Positions 1 to 7,804 of a stretch of 34,461 nt of DNA are shown piece after piece. The DNA lies in assembly GCA_947364595.1 (NCBI GenBank), contig CANATJ010000008.1, forward strand, positions 1 through 34,461, in the 5' to 3' direction. Positions within the stretch are counted from its first letter, which is position 1; each line of letters begins with the position of its first letter. A program made the position numbers and the translations under genes. The stretch comes from an uncultured Bacillota bacterium. Lineage in GTDB: Bacteria > Bacillota_I > Bacilli_A > RF39 > UBA660. The notes beneath the pieces are model-generated. The model did not search any database. It was not told the origin of the DNA and was given only the letters and a program-made list of their open reading frames with translations.

Positions 1-781
1 TTAATACCTGCCCAATACTTAAATTATTGCTTGTTAAATTATTTAAAGATTTAAGCTCATTTACAGTTGTATTATATCTATTTGCAATGCTCCATAAACT
101 GTCGCCAGATCTTACTGTATATATATTTCCACCACTAACTGATTCACCACTAGGCACCTTTAAAGTTTGACCAATAGTTAAATTATTACTTGTTAAATTA
201 TTTAAAGATTTAAGCTCATTTACAGTTGTATTATATCTATTAGCTATACTCCATAAACTATCACCAGATTTTACTGTATATGTGTTTCCACCACTAATTG
301 ATTCACTACTAGGAACCTTTAAAGTTTGACCAATAGTTAAATTATTGCTTGTTAAATTATTTAAAGACTTAAGTTCATTCACAGTTGTACCATATTTATT
401 AGCAATACTCCATAAACTATCACCGGATTTTACAGTATAAACATTTTCTCCTACTACAGTTCCCCCACTACTAGCACCAGTAGGTAACTTCAAAACTTGA
501 CCAACCGTTAAATTATTACTAGATAAATTATTTAAAGACTTAAGTTCATTTACAGTTGTATTATATTTATTAGCGATAGTCCATAAACTGTCACCAGATT
601 TTACTGTATATGTATTTCCGCCTGTTCCGGTTCCACCAGTAGAACCTGGAACAAGTAATATTTGACCAACACTTAAATTATTATTTGATAAACTATTTAA
701 AGACTTAAGTTCATTTACAGTTGTATTATATCTATTAGCTATACTCCATAAACTATCTCCTGATTTTACTGTATATGTATT
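1..781 (-). repeat. Five tandem LysM-encoding repeats
   Basis: Near-identical units of about 150 bp, each encoding one LysM module plus a short variable linker, lie at roughly 1-135, 155-290, 310-450, 485-620 and 645-781. They differ mostly at synonymous sites and in the linkers, which suggests recent duplication or gene conversion. The fifth unit is cut by the window edge, so the true number may be higher. Confidence 0.9.
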
Positions 782-1384
782 GCCTCCACCAATTGGTGAA
801 ATAGTTTCACCCTTCGCTGTATCTATTACGGCATCAACAACCGCATCAACATATTTACGATAATTATTTTGAATTCTAGCTAAATCAGTAGGATTATCAA
901 TAAAACCATATTCAACAATAACTGGTTGCGTTCTACTACCTGTTTGACGATGAATAAAATAATAATCTTTTGAAGTATCGCTAGGAAGTCTTCTTTGATA
1001 ATATCTTCTCATCTTTTGACCAGCATTTCCTAAGGCCTGTAAAATATTTTTAGCTAACTTATCATCATTACGTAAGGCATATATTACCTCTGCACCTTCA
1101 GCCCCTTGAATACCTGACCCAGCTGCATTTATGTGATTAGAAATAACAACTACATTAGGATTATCCCCATAAGCCGCTAATATTCTATTTACCCTATCAG
1201 TTGGTGAAATAGTTTCATCAGTACTTCTTATTAAAGTTACTGGAACCCCTCTGTTTTGAAATTGCTCATACATATATCTAGCAATTTGTAAATTTAAATC
1301 CTTTTCGCGAACTCCACTACTACTAACAGCTCCATTATCAGTTCCACCATGACCAGCATCAATTACAACTTGCAAATTATTCAT
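1..1384 (-). CDS. N-acetylmuramoyl-L-alanine amidase (Amidase_3) with C-terminal LysM repeats, partial
   Basis: Zinc amidase that would cleave the MurNAc-L-Ala bond of peptidoglycan. The ATG at 1384 follows a GGGGTG ribosome-binding site, and 461 codons are open to the window edge, so the C-terminus is missing. Residues about 5-175 form the Amidase_3 domain: DAGHGG (His12), Glu27 in REKDLN, His84 in SNHIN and Glu158 in VIVEYGF are the expected zinc and catalytic residues. Then come at least five LysM units of about 45 residues (YTVKSGDSLWSIAN ... NNLTIGQTLKVP) joined by Gly/Ser/Thr linkers. LysM binds glycan strands. There is no signal peptide: the catalytic motif starts at residue 8, as in CwlC-like or phage-type amidases, so release may need lysis, a holin or a non-classical route. 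A hairpin with a T-run (1437-1466) lies just upstream. Confidence 0.95.
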   Translation of the reverse strand, partial: MNNLQVVIDAGHGGTDNGAVSSSGVREKDLNLQIARYMYEQFQNRGVPVTLIRSTDETISPTDRVNRILAAYGDNPNVVVISNHINAAGSGIQGAEGAEVIYALRNDDKLAKNILQALGNAGQKMRRYYQRRLPSDTSKDYYFIHRQTGSRTQPVIVEYGFIDNPTDLARIQNNYRKYVDAVVDAVIDTAKGETISPIGGGNTYTVKSGDSLWSIANRYNTTVNELKSLNSLSNNNLSVGQILLVPGSTGGTGTGGNTYTVKSGDSLWTIANKYNTTVNELKSLNNLSSNNLTVGQVLKLPTGASSGGTVVGENVYTVKSGDSLWSIANKYGTTVNELKSLNNLTSNNLTIGQTLKVPSSESISGGNTYTVKSGDSLWSIANRYNTTVNELKSLNNLTSNNLTIGQTLKVPSGESVSGGNIYTVRSGDSLWSIANRYNTTVNELKSLNNLTSNNLSIGQVL

Positions 1385-1436
1385 ACATTACACCCCTTTT
1401 CTAAAATAATATATGAAATTATCAAAATTTGGTTAG

Positions 1437-1466
1437 AAAAAAGCAACAATATTAATAAATTGTTGC
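1437..1466 (-). terminator. Intrinsic terminator-like hairpin upstream of the amidase
   Basis: GCAACAAT (1443-1450) pairs perfectly with ATTGTTGC (1459-1466), and six U follow on the minus strand. It sits 53 nt before the amidase start, so it either insulates that gene from upstream transcription or attenuates it. I see no strong promoter between the hairpin and the amidase ATG. Confidence 0.6.
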
Positions 1467-1521
1467 TTTATTTTATCACTTTTTCAATTTGTTCGCCTGT
1501 TTTAAGGAAATTTATATATTA

Positions 1522-1636
1522 TAAGAAAAACAGCACTCAATCTCATAGATTAAGTGCTAAACCATTTATATGGGCAAGTACTCAACTCTGCAAAGTTAAG
1601 TCTTCCCTTTTTTATTTTATGCAAGTTCCCTTGACA
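1522..1636 (-). ncRNA. Candidate antitoxin-like small RNA, copy 1 (no intact toxin)
   Basis: About 114 nt RNA predicted from a promoter and terminator. Order on the minus strand: 5' hairpin CAAG-GGAA-CTTG (1622-1633), an AU-rich CATAAAATAAAAAAGG linker, a long hairpin (1572-1607), then a terminator stem of about 12 bp (1532-1558) with a U-run (1523-1530). The same architecture recurs at 12717-12831 and 32201-32296, where the RNA is antisense to a small hydrophobic peptide transcript. Here the plus strand shows no start codon with an RBS and a stop for such a peptide. A hydrophobic stretch around 1455-1530 could be a remnant. Function is inferred from the other two loci. Confidence 0.6.
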
Positions 1637-1641
1637 TATTC

Positions 1642-1670
1642 ATAATAACATAAAAAAAGACTTTTAACAA
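1642..1670 (-). promoter_or_regulatory. Promoter of small RNA copy 1
   Basis: -35 TTGTTA (1665-1670), 17 bp spacer, -10 TATTAT (1642-1647), with the start expected near 1635. The -35 lies inside the loop of the tRNA-Arg terminator hairpin. Confidence 0.6.
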
Positions 1671-1677
1671 GTCTTTA
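1651..1677 (-). terminator. Terminator of tRNA-Arg
   Basis: AAAGACTTGTTAAAAGTCTTTTTTT on the minus strand: a 6-7 bp stem followed by a T-run, 10 nt after the tRNA CCA end. Confidence 0.75.
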
Positions 1678-1686
1678 ATTTTAAAA

Positions 1687-1763
1687 TGGCGTCCTTGGGC
1701 AGATTCGAACTGCCGACCTATCGCTTAGGAGGCGATTGCTCTATCCAACTGAGCTACAAAGAC
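1687..1763 (-). tRNA. tRNA-Arg(CCT)
   Basis: Cloverleaf on the minus strand. Acceptor GTCTTTG pairs with CAAGGAC (one G-U), the anticodon loop is CTCCTAA (anticodon CCT), the T-arm has GGTTCGAATC-type sequence, the discriminator is G and CCA is encoded. An extended -10 (TGTTATAAT, 1777-1782) lies 14 nt upstream. Confidence 0.96.
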
Positions 1764-1783
1764 ACATCACATATTTATTATAA

Positions 1784-1816
1784 CAAAAAAGAAATAAGAC
1801 TTAAAGACTTATTTCT
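1784..1816 (-). terminator. Terminator of the HD-domain gene
   Basis: AGAAATAAG (1808-1816 read on minus) pairs with CTTATTTCT (1790-1798), followed by a T-run toward 1784. It ends the gene at 1822. Confidence 0.75.
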
Positions 1817-1821
1817 AAAAT

Positions 1822-2325
1822 TTATCTAATTGTTCTAAAAATGAAAAGTAAGAACAAACTATAAACATATTTAAGTTTAAAACTACATTTAAGTGATAAT
1901 TCATTAACAGCAACTGCCTTATCAACACCACTTACAATCCAACTTTCCAAATACTTTGGAATAGATAAACTCATTGGAAACATATGTGATTTAATCATAT
2001 CTTTTTCTTTTAAAGTTAAATCAAATATATTTTCACTCATTTGTAAAGCTTTTTTAGGATGTACAAAGAATGAAACAGCTCTATCCTTCATATCTCTATC
2101 TTCCTTACTTAAGAAAAAGTCATGAAGTAAACCACCAACAGCTACTTGTTCATAATCAAGTTTTAACATCTTTGAAACCTTATATGAATAGTAAGATACC
2201 TTAAGTGAATGATCATATCTACTAATTCCATGATGTTCTATTTTCTTAATTTTCTGGAAATCTTCATTATCCAAAATATCGTTAACTATCTCTATATATT
2301 GTGAGTCTTTTAAATGACTACTCAT
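1822..2325 (-). CDS. HD-domain phosphohydrolase-like protein
   Basis: 167 residues, with an HD superfamily metal-binding pattern: HH at about 30, a conserved His in RYDHSLKVS, the HD pair in GGLLHDFF, a later His in FFVHPKKAL and another in SHMFPM. HD proteins hydrolyse phosphomonoesters or phosphodiesters of nucleotides; the substrate here cannot be told. I start at the ATG at 2325 because GAGGTG lies 7 nt upstream; a GTG nine bases earlier would overlap that Shine-Dalgarno site. It has its own promoter (TTGAAT-17-TATAAT) and terminator, so it is probably monocistronic. Confidence 0.85.
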   Translation of the reverse strand: MSSHLKDSQYIEIVNDILDNEDFQKIKKIEHHGISRYDHSLKVSYYSYKVSKMLKLDYEQVAVGGLLHDFFLSKEDRDMKDRAVSFFVHPKKALQMSENIFDLTLKEKDMIKSHMFPMSLSIPKYLESWIVSGVDKAVAVNELSLKCSFKLKYVYSLFLLFIFRTIR

Positions 2326-2351
2326 AATTTTCACCTCAAGTTACGTAAATA

Positions 2352-2380
2352 ATTATATCATAATCATAGATAAAATTCAA
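2352..2380 (-). promoter_or_regulatory. Promoter of the HD-domain gene
   Basis: -35 TTGAAT (2375-2380), 17 bp spacer, -10 TATAAT (2352-2357), 27 nt before the ATG at 2325. Confidence 0.65.
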
Positions 2381-2385
2381 ATTGA

Positions 2386-3438
2386 CTACTCACTGTCAGA
2401 TTGTGGCTCTTCACCTTCAATAGTAAGATCTTGCCCTACTGGAGTAATTTGAATAAACGTATTTCCATCATTTACTTTAATCTCATTACCCTCTTTATCA
2501 GTATAAACTGTTTGACTACTTCTACTTGATTTTTTCCAAGTAATTGGAATTGCATACCCATTTGTTATGTAATATCCGTCACCAGAACCAATATTTTCAA
2601 GTTTTTGTCTTCCATATGAATCATAACTATAATTTTTAATAACAGAAATTATAATATTTTTATAAGAATATTGTTTACCAGTAATCGCATCAGTATGTGC
2701 AGTGCCTGACATACTTCTCATATATACCTTATTATTAGCATCATATTTGTAACTAGAATTAGTATAATATGAATACTTAATAAAAATATCATCAGCCTTT
2801 AAAGCATCTTCGCGCTTACTTAAATCAATTTCGTCCACACTATAGTTTAATAATAAATCCTTATTTGTATCACGATCATAGCCTTTTTCTTTAGCATATT
2901 CTTTAATTCTTTCTATGCTTGTAAAAGCAGTATGCTCAGAAGCCTTTTTAAGTTTAGTGTCTCGCCAAAAAACACTAGAAGCAGTTAAACCATTAATATT
3001 ATCAACACCTAAAGAACTAATATCAGACTTAGCTGCATCGCTCCATCCATAGTGAACATAAATAGCATCATTTTCCAAAGCATAGTCTAAATAATAAGGA
3101 CGCGCACTACGTACCGAACCAATTTTAGCCGTATCTTGATCCTTAAATAAAGCCATCAAACGAGTAATACCACCCTCAGCTAAAATTTCATAAGTAATAT
3201 AAGCATCATCTAAACCAGCATGAGGCCAAGCCGCATGGTTATTATTAATCATAACCGCAATTGGCCTAGTTTTAGAATCTTCATCTACAATTTTTAATTT
3301 TTTTACAGGACTTAATTTATCTATTTCCTTTTTAGCATCACTGTTATTCATAACATAAAAAGTAACGCCACCAATTAAAAGCAATATTAGTAAAAAAACA
3401 AGTCCTTTTTTACTTTTCTTTTTCCTACGTCTAGCCAT
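2386..3438 (-). CDS. DUF3048 (YerB-family) membrane-anchored protein
   Basis: 350 residues. A basic N-terminus (about residues 1-12) and one hydrophobic segment (about 13-31), with no lipobox Cys, predict a membrane-anchored protein whose bulk lies outside the cell. The DUF3048 signature is clear: RPIAVMINNNHAAWPHAGLDDA, the YEILAEGGITRLMALF block, then GSVRSARPYYLDYA and YVHYGWSD. A C-terminal partner domain with T.ITGKQYSYKNI and IQITPVGQD follows. The family's biochemical role is not established. An extended -10 (TGGTATAAT, 3465-3470) precedes an RBS (GAGGG) and the ATG. The C-terminal tail is acidic and Ser-rich. Confidence 0.92.
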   Translation of the reverse strand: MARRRKKKSKKGLVFLLILLLIGGVTFYVMNNSDAKKEIDKLSPVKKLKIVDEDSKTRPIAVMINNNHAAWPHAGLDDAYITYEILAEGGITRLMALFKDQDTAKIGSVRSARPYYLDYALENDAIYVHYGWSDAAKSDISSLGVDNINGLTASSVFWRDTKLKKASEHTAFTSIERIKEYAKEKGYDRDTNKDLLLNYSVDEIDLSKREDALKADDIFIKYSYYTNSSYKYDANNKVYMRSMSGTAHTDAITGKQYSYKNIIISVIKNYSYDSYGRQKLENIGSGDGYYITNGYAIPITWKKSSRSSQTVYTDKEGNEIKVNDGNTFIQITPVGQDLTIEGEEPQSDSE

Positions 3439-3539
3439 ATTTTATCCCTCTACTTTCTGATTACATTATACCAAATATAGATAAAATCATTCGAAAAATC
3501 ATCTACCCTCTATGTAAATATATGTATAACATCAATCAA

Positions 3540-4778
3540 TTATTTTGTAACAATCCAAGCATCAGGAATCGCTCTAGTTTCATTATAACCACTACCACTA
3601 ATAGGTTTATTAATAAGACTGTTATTAATTACTAAACCGCATGACGTACCACCATCTAAATTAGCAGCATTATAAGCCCCATACTTCATTAAAATTTCAG
3701 TTAAATCAACCATATCAGCTCCATCAATACCATGAGCATAATCACGACCATCCATAACTAAAAATAAAACAATTCCATCTTTTCTTTGAGCAATAGCGCT
3801 TCTAGGGGCACTTCCCCATCCACCATTACCTTTAATAAATGATGGTGTACCATTAACAATTAAATAAGGGCCAAATTCAACAGCATCTCTAATACCTTTA
3901 CTTAAAGCCGTTTGGGCATCCATTTTTCCAAGAACTAATACATTATCTTTATTAAAACCGATAATTCCTCCACTAACCTTAGATCTAGCTAAATTACTAA
4001 CTAATTTACCATTTTTAATAACCATACCATGAGGATTAGCTCCATTACTCATATAATTAGGATCAATAAAACCACTAGCATTCATCGCAACTAATGCATT
4101 ATTATCCTTAGCCATTTTAACAAGCATCTCACCAGATTTACCCAATCTACTAGATGTTGCCACCTTAACCTTAGATGGATCATATATAGCAACTAAATAA
4201 CCACGTAATCCCTTACCAGTAATATTAATAAGTTTATATATATCATTATCCCCTTTAGTTAAAATTTCCTTTTCATATTTATTTTTATACATAATTTGTG
4301 ACTTACTGTAATCAACAAATTTTATTTGATTAGCATCTGTACTTTCCCCAGATTCATCAACATAGTTTTTTTTCAAAACAGCTTCAATAGTTTTATCATC
4401 ATAAAACCATTTAGCCAAATACTGATGACTCATAGTTGTCATAGCTGTTGTAATAAGCCATTCACGAAAATTAGGATATGGTCCATATAATAAAAATCCA
4501 AAAATTGATCCCATAGCAACAAATAAACAAACTAAAGCAATCACTATTTTTTGCCATAATTTCAATTTTTTCTTTCCACCCTTTTTAGAAGGTTTTTCAT
4601 TTTTTCCTTCCAAATCAGCTTCAACTAATGGACTATCTTTAAATTTCTCTTCAAATTTTTTATAATCATTCTTTTTTTCATATTCTCTAACTTGCTCATC
4701 AATACCATCAGGGAACATATCTACAAGAGAATTATCAGTAACATAATCATCGTCTTCATTAAATACATCTTTATTCAT
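3540..4778 (-). CDS. Phosphodiester glycosidase family protein (NAGPA domain), membrane-anchored
   Basis: 412 residues. The N-terminal 75 residues are charged and cytoplasmic-looking (many D/E/K). A transmembrane segment follows at about 78-97, then an extracellular part. The C-terminal half matches the NAGPA/phosphodiester glycosidase fold: ALVAMNASGF, GMVIKNGKLV, GGWGSAPRSAIAQRKDG, LFLVMDGR, DMVDLTEILMKYGAYNAANLDGGTSC. Relatives remove GlcNAc or similar sugars from phosphodiester links, often in cell-envelope polymers; the substrate is unknown here. Its ATG overlaps the last 8 bases of the upstream gene (ATGAATAA), so the two are translationally coupled. The RBS is GAGG nine bases upstream. 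Confidence 0.88.
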   Translation of the reverse strand: MNKDVFNEDDDYVTDNSLVDMFPDGIDEQVREYEKKNDYKKFEEKFKDSPLVEADLEGKNEKPSKKGGKKKLKLWQKIVIALVCLFVAMGSIFGFLLYGPYPNFREWLITTAMTTMSHQYLAKWFYDDKTIEAVLKKNYVDESGESTDANQIKFVDYSKSQIMYKNKYEKEILTKGDNDIYKLINITGKGLRGYLVAIYDPSKVKVATSSRLGKSGEMLVKMAKDNNALVAMNASGFIDPNYMSNGANPHGMVIKNGKLVSNLARSKVSGGIIGFNKDNVLVLGKMDAQTALSKGIRDAVEFGPYLIVNGTPSFIKGNGGWGSAPRSAIAQRKDGIVLFLVMDGRDYAHGIDGADMVDLTEILMKYGAYNAANLDGGTSCGLVINNSLINKPISGSGYNETRAIPDAWIVTK

Positions 4779-5349
4779 TTTCAGTTACCTCACTTTTACC
4801 AAAATATTCCCCATCATTATCAAAGTCAATATATTTTTCATAAACAGCAAATTTGGCCTTATTAACACTAGGATATTTATTTCCTTGTTCCTTATTCCAT
4901 TTATCATATTCATCAACTAACTTATTATAAAGTAAAACATCACTTATATAATAATTATGCGCAGCCTCATAATTAGCCTTAAAAGTTATACATTTGCCAT
5001 TAACATTAACATCTCCATAAAAAGCCTTACAATCTTCTTTTAAAACTTTAGCCTTACTTTCAACCGTTTTTATACTTTCAGCATATTTATCCATAAAAGA
5101 ATTCCAGTCATTAGCCTTTTCACTCAAAGTTTCTAAATATAAATCTTCTTTATACTTATAAAATAAATTTCTAACTTCAGAAAAATCATCAACACTTTTA
5201 TCAAACAAATTATAATTTGAAACCACTTCATTCATCTTACCTAAAGTAGCCTCTTTATCCTTTTTAATATTAGTAACCCAAATGCCAATACTAACAATAA
5301 TACAAATGATTATTGTAATAGTAATTCCAATTATTAAATGTTTCTTCAT
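4771..5349 (-). CDS. Unknown membrane-anchored protein, partner of the NAGPA-domain gene
   Basis: 192 residues, not recognised. A basic Met-Lys-Lys start and a long Ile-rich hydrophobic segment (about residues 4-27) make a signal anchor. The remainder is a Lys/Glu/Tyr-rich, probably helical extracellular domain. Two Cys residues at about 118 and 131 (EDCKAF, GKCITF) could form a disulfide. It overlaps the next gene by 8 nt, so both are probably made from one mRNA and may form a surface complex. The promoter is TTTACA-17-TATAGT and the RBS is GGGAG. Confidence 0.8.
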   Translation of the reverse strand: MKKHLIIGITITIIICIIVSIGIWVTNIKKDKEATLGKMNEVVSNYNLFDKSVDDFSEVRNLFYKYKEDLYLETLSEKANDWNSFMDKYAESIKTVESKAKVLKEDCKAFYGDVNVNGKCITFKANYEAAHNYYISDVLLYNKLVDEYDKWNKEQGNKYPSVNKAKFAVYEKYIDFDNDGEYFGKSEVTENE

Positions 5350-5376
5350 ACTACAACTCCCTTTACCTTCTTTTAC

Positions 5377-5405
5377 ACTATATCAAATTATAAAAAAAAT
5401 GTAAA
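5377..5405 (-). promoter_or_regulatory. Promoter of the 4771-5349 / 3540-4778 gene pair
   Basis: -35 TTTACA (5400-5405), 17 bp spacer, -10 TATAGT (5377-5382). The -35 lies inside the descending arm of the uvrC terminator, so the two elements share DNA. Confidence 0.6.
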
Positions 5406-5427
5406 GTTTTGTCGAACAACTTCACAT
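5391..5427 (-). terminator. Terminator of uvrC
   Basis: TGTGAAGTT pairs with AACTTTACA (9 bp with one G-U), followed by eight T on the minus strand, directly after the uvrC stop. Confidence 0.8.
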
Positions 5428-7187
5428 TAATTTTTATCAAGATCATCTAAAACATTTTTCAAATTAATAGCTACATTTTTAGGCAAAATAGTTTGTAATT
5501 GCTTTAATGATTGTTTTTTCAAATTATCAACCGTTTTAAACTTTTTAAGTAGTTCCGCTTTCCTTTTATTTCCAATTCCCTCTATACTATCTAAAACACT
5601 TGCATAAAGTCCCTTACTTCTAATTTGTTTATGATAATTAATAGTATAATTATGAACCTCATCTTGCATTCTTTCCAAATAATGAAACAAATTACTACGT
5701 TTCTCAATTTCAATTTCCTTATCAAAAGTAAGTAATGCATTAGTAGCGTGTTTATCATCCTTTTTAAGGCCAACAATATTAATATCCATATTTAAACTAT
5801 CAATAACTTCCTTAGCAACATGCATCTGTCCAAGACCACCATCGACAATAATTAAATCAGGTTTTGGCAAATTATCTTTTAAAACCCTAAAATATCTACG
5901 ATATATAACCTCTTTCATCGTACCATAATCATCATTTTTATCAACAGAAATTTTATACTTACGATACTCATTCTTAGCTGGCTTACCATCTATAAATACA
6001 ACCATACCAGAAACATTATAACTTCCAAATAAATTAGAATTATCAAAAAGTTCAATTCTATCTAACTTATCAAGACCCAAAACATTTTTAAGCTCTTCAT
6101 TTGCTAAAACAGCCTTTTCATCATTTTTAATAATTAATTCAAGATTATCTTCAAGCTGTTTTTTAGCATTCTCACTAGCCATTTTAATAAGCTTTAGCTT
6201 AACACCACGCATTGGTTTTTTTACATGGACATTTAAATAACTTTCAAGTAACTTATCATCAACTAAAGAAGGAACAAGCACCTCCTTAGGAAGTAATGCC
6301 CTATCATAAAATTTAGCAATATAACGTGTAAGTTCTTCACCCTCACTATCGATAAGAGGAATAATTTGATGATGATGACCAGCAATCTTACTAGCACGAA
6401 TAAAAAATATAAATACACTCAAATAATTACCATCATTATAAAATCCAAAAATATCCCTATCTATTTCATCGCTAATCTCAACTTTTTGTTTAACCAAAGT
6501 AATATTAATATAATCCAAAAGTTCTTTAAGCTCTAAAGCCTTTTCAAAATGTAAATTAGAACTTTCAAATTCTATTTCCTCTTTAATCTTCTTAGTAACA
6601 AGTTCATGATTTCCTTTTAGAAAATGAATAATATCTTTCTCCATTTTCTTTATTTTATCTTGATTTACATTATGCGTGCAATAACCTAAGCACTGATTAA
6701 TATGAAAATAAAGACAAGGCCTTTTATTATATGTACTGCATTTCCTAAGCGGATATATTCTATTCAATAAATTAACCGTTTTTCTTGCGGCCACAACATT
6801 AGGATATGGTCCAAACAATCTAGTTTTATTTTTCTTTTTATTAATATTACGAACCACTAACAATCTAGGAACTTTCTCATTTGTAAGCTCAATATATGGA
6901 TAACTTTTATCATCTCTAAGTAAAATATTATATTTTGGATCATGCTTTTTAATTAAATTAATTTCCAAAATTAAAGACTCAGTCTCAGAAGAAACCACAA
7001 TATAATCAAAATCAGCAATTTCACTAACAAGGCGCGCTGTCTTTCCTGTATGAGAAGAATGAAAATAAGAATTTAAACGATTCTTAAGATCTTTAGCTTT
7101 TCCTACATAAATAATAATGCCATCTTTATTTTTCATTAAATAGCATCCTGGTTTATGTGGAACTAATTTAAGCTTTTCAAGTACCAT
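5427..7187 (-). CDS. uvrC: UvrABC system protein C
   Basis: 586 residues. Dual-incision nuclease of nucleotide excision repair, recruited by UvrB at damaged DNA. Domains in order: N-terminal GIY-YIG nuclease (GCYLMKNKDGIIIYVGKAK, about residues 12-31), a Cys-rich FGPYPN...CLYFHINQCLGYC segment (about 140-175), a UVR motif (KEEIEFESSNLHFEKALELKE, about 205-230), an RNase H-like C-terminal nuclease (LFDNSN, IIVDGGLGQ, DEVHNYTINYHKQIR), then helix-hairpin-helix at the end (LDSIEGIGNKRKAELLKKF). The ATG at 7187 with GAGGTGAGAAGT just upstream is chosen over an in-frame upstream codon. The latter has no RBS and would overlap the preceding gene. Confidence 0.97.
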   Translation of the reverse strand: MVLEKLKLVPHKPGCYLMKNKDGIIIYVGKAKDLKNRLNSYFHSSHTGKTARLVSEIADFDYIVVSSETESLILEINLIKKHDPKYNILLRDDKSYPYIELTNEKVPRLLVVRNINKKKNKTRLFGPYPNVVAARKTVNLLNRIYPLRKCSTYNKRPCLYFHINQCLGYCTHNVNQDKIKKMEKDIIHFLKGNHELVTKKIKEEIEFESSNLHFEKALELKELLDYINITLVKQKVEISDEIDRDIFGFYNDGNYLSVFIFFIRASKIAGHHHQIIPLIDSEGEELTRYIAKFYDRALLPKEVLVPSLVDDKLLESYLNVHVKKPMRGVKLKLIKMASENAKKQLEDNLELIIKNDEKAVLANEELKNVLGLDKLDRIELFDNSNLFGSYNVSGMVVFIDGKPAKNEYRKYKISVDKNDDYGTMKEVIYRRYFRVLKDNLPKPDLIIVDGGLGQMHVAKEVIDSLNMDINIVGLKKDDKHATNALLTFDKEIEIEKRSNLFHYLERMQDEVHNYTINYHKQIRSKGLYASVLDSIEGIGNKRKAELLKKFKTVDNLKKQSLKQLQTILPKNVAINLKNVLDDLDKN

Positions 7188-7212
7188 ACTTCTCACCTCA
7201 CAAATTATTATA

Positions 7213-7698
7213 TTAAAATAAACGCTTTTTATCAAGTTTAAAAATAGCAATAGCATTCATAATAAGCATAACAATTTGAATTATAATTCCACTATAAGAA
7301 ACAATGTAAAAATTATATATAAGCCACGTTATACTAGTCACAAACATTCCCATTCTTAAATAACATGGATTATCATAATTAATAATTATTGTATATATTG
7401 TAGTAGCTAAAAGTGGAAGCAATGTATAAACATTCTTATAAGTAATAAAACCAATAATAAAATATATAATAATAAAAATAATAGTCCATAAAAAATTACT
7501 TTTAATTTTATAAAATAATAAATTCCTAATCATCGAAACAAAACTAGATAAAAATCCTGAAACTCCTCCCAACAAATAATAATGAAAAGATTTAAACAAA
7601 AAAGAAATCGTTTGTAAAAGTAAAATTTGTGAAGATTTTTTCCCAAAATTACTCATTATTAAAAACACCGCATATATATAACCAAGTATTTGTCCCAC
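7213..7698 (-). CDS. YgjV-family inner membrane protein
   Basis: 161 residues, almost wholly hydrophobic with about six transmembrane segments. It resembles the Imp-YgjV family (GYIYAVFLIMSNFGKKSSQILLLQ at the N-terminus, then a YYLLGG.SGF and a MIRNLLFY block). Function of the family is unknown. The GTG start at 7698 has AGGGTG seven bases upstream. It ends 25 nt before uvrC on the same strand, so the two are probably co-transcribed, although no functional link is known. Confidence 0.8.
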   Translation of the reverse strand: MGQILGYIYAVFLIMSNFGKKSSQILLLQTISFLFKSFHYYLLGGVSGFLSSFVSMIRNLLFYKIKSNFLWTIIFIIIYFIIGFITYKNVYTLLPLLATTIYTIIINYDNPCYLRMGMFVTSITWLIYNFYIVSYSGIIIQIVMLIMNAIAIFKLDKKRLF

Positions 7699-7744
7699 AA
7701 AATCACCCTACTATATTAAATTAAATTTTCAAATAAATGTGAAT

Positions 7745-7772
7745 TTGACAAATCACCATATTTCGTTATAAT
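7745..7772 (+). promoter_or_regulatory. Strong sigma-A promoter of the 7805 gene pair
   Basis: Consensus -35 TTGACA (7745-7750), 16 bp spacer, consensus -10 TATAAT (7767-7772). RBS GGGAG follows at about 7793, ahead of the ATG at 7805. Confidence 0.85.
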
Positions 7773-7804
7773 AGCACGTATATTCTTAAAAAGGGAGAAA
7801 TAAT

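Noticed and set aside
1-781. CRISPR-like spaced repeats
   Set aside because: The periodicity of about 150 bp is the coding repeat of LysM modules. No short palindromic repeat or spacer structure.
1522-1636. 6S RNA or SRP RNA
   Set aside because: No open central bubble typical of 6S and no GGAA/GCAG apical SRP motif; its layout matches the two antisense RNAs instead.
1349-1645. Plus-strand 98-codon ORF with a hydrophobic middle
   Set aside because: It starts inside the amidase gene and runs through two terminator hairpins and the small RNA with no RBS. The hydrophobic part may be a toxin remnant but is not a gene as it stands.
7188-7256. N-terminal extension of UvrC
   Set aside because: The extra 23 codons have no RBS, overlap the preceding gene, and are not part of the GIY-YIG domain. 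GAGGTG precedes the ATG at 7187.
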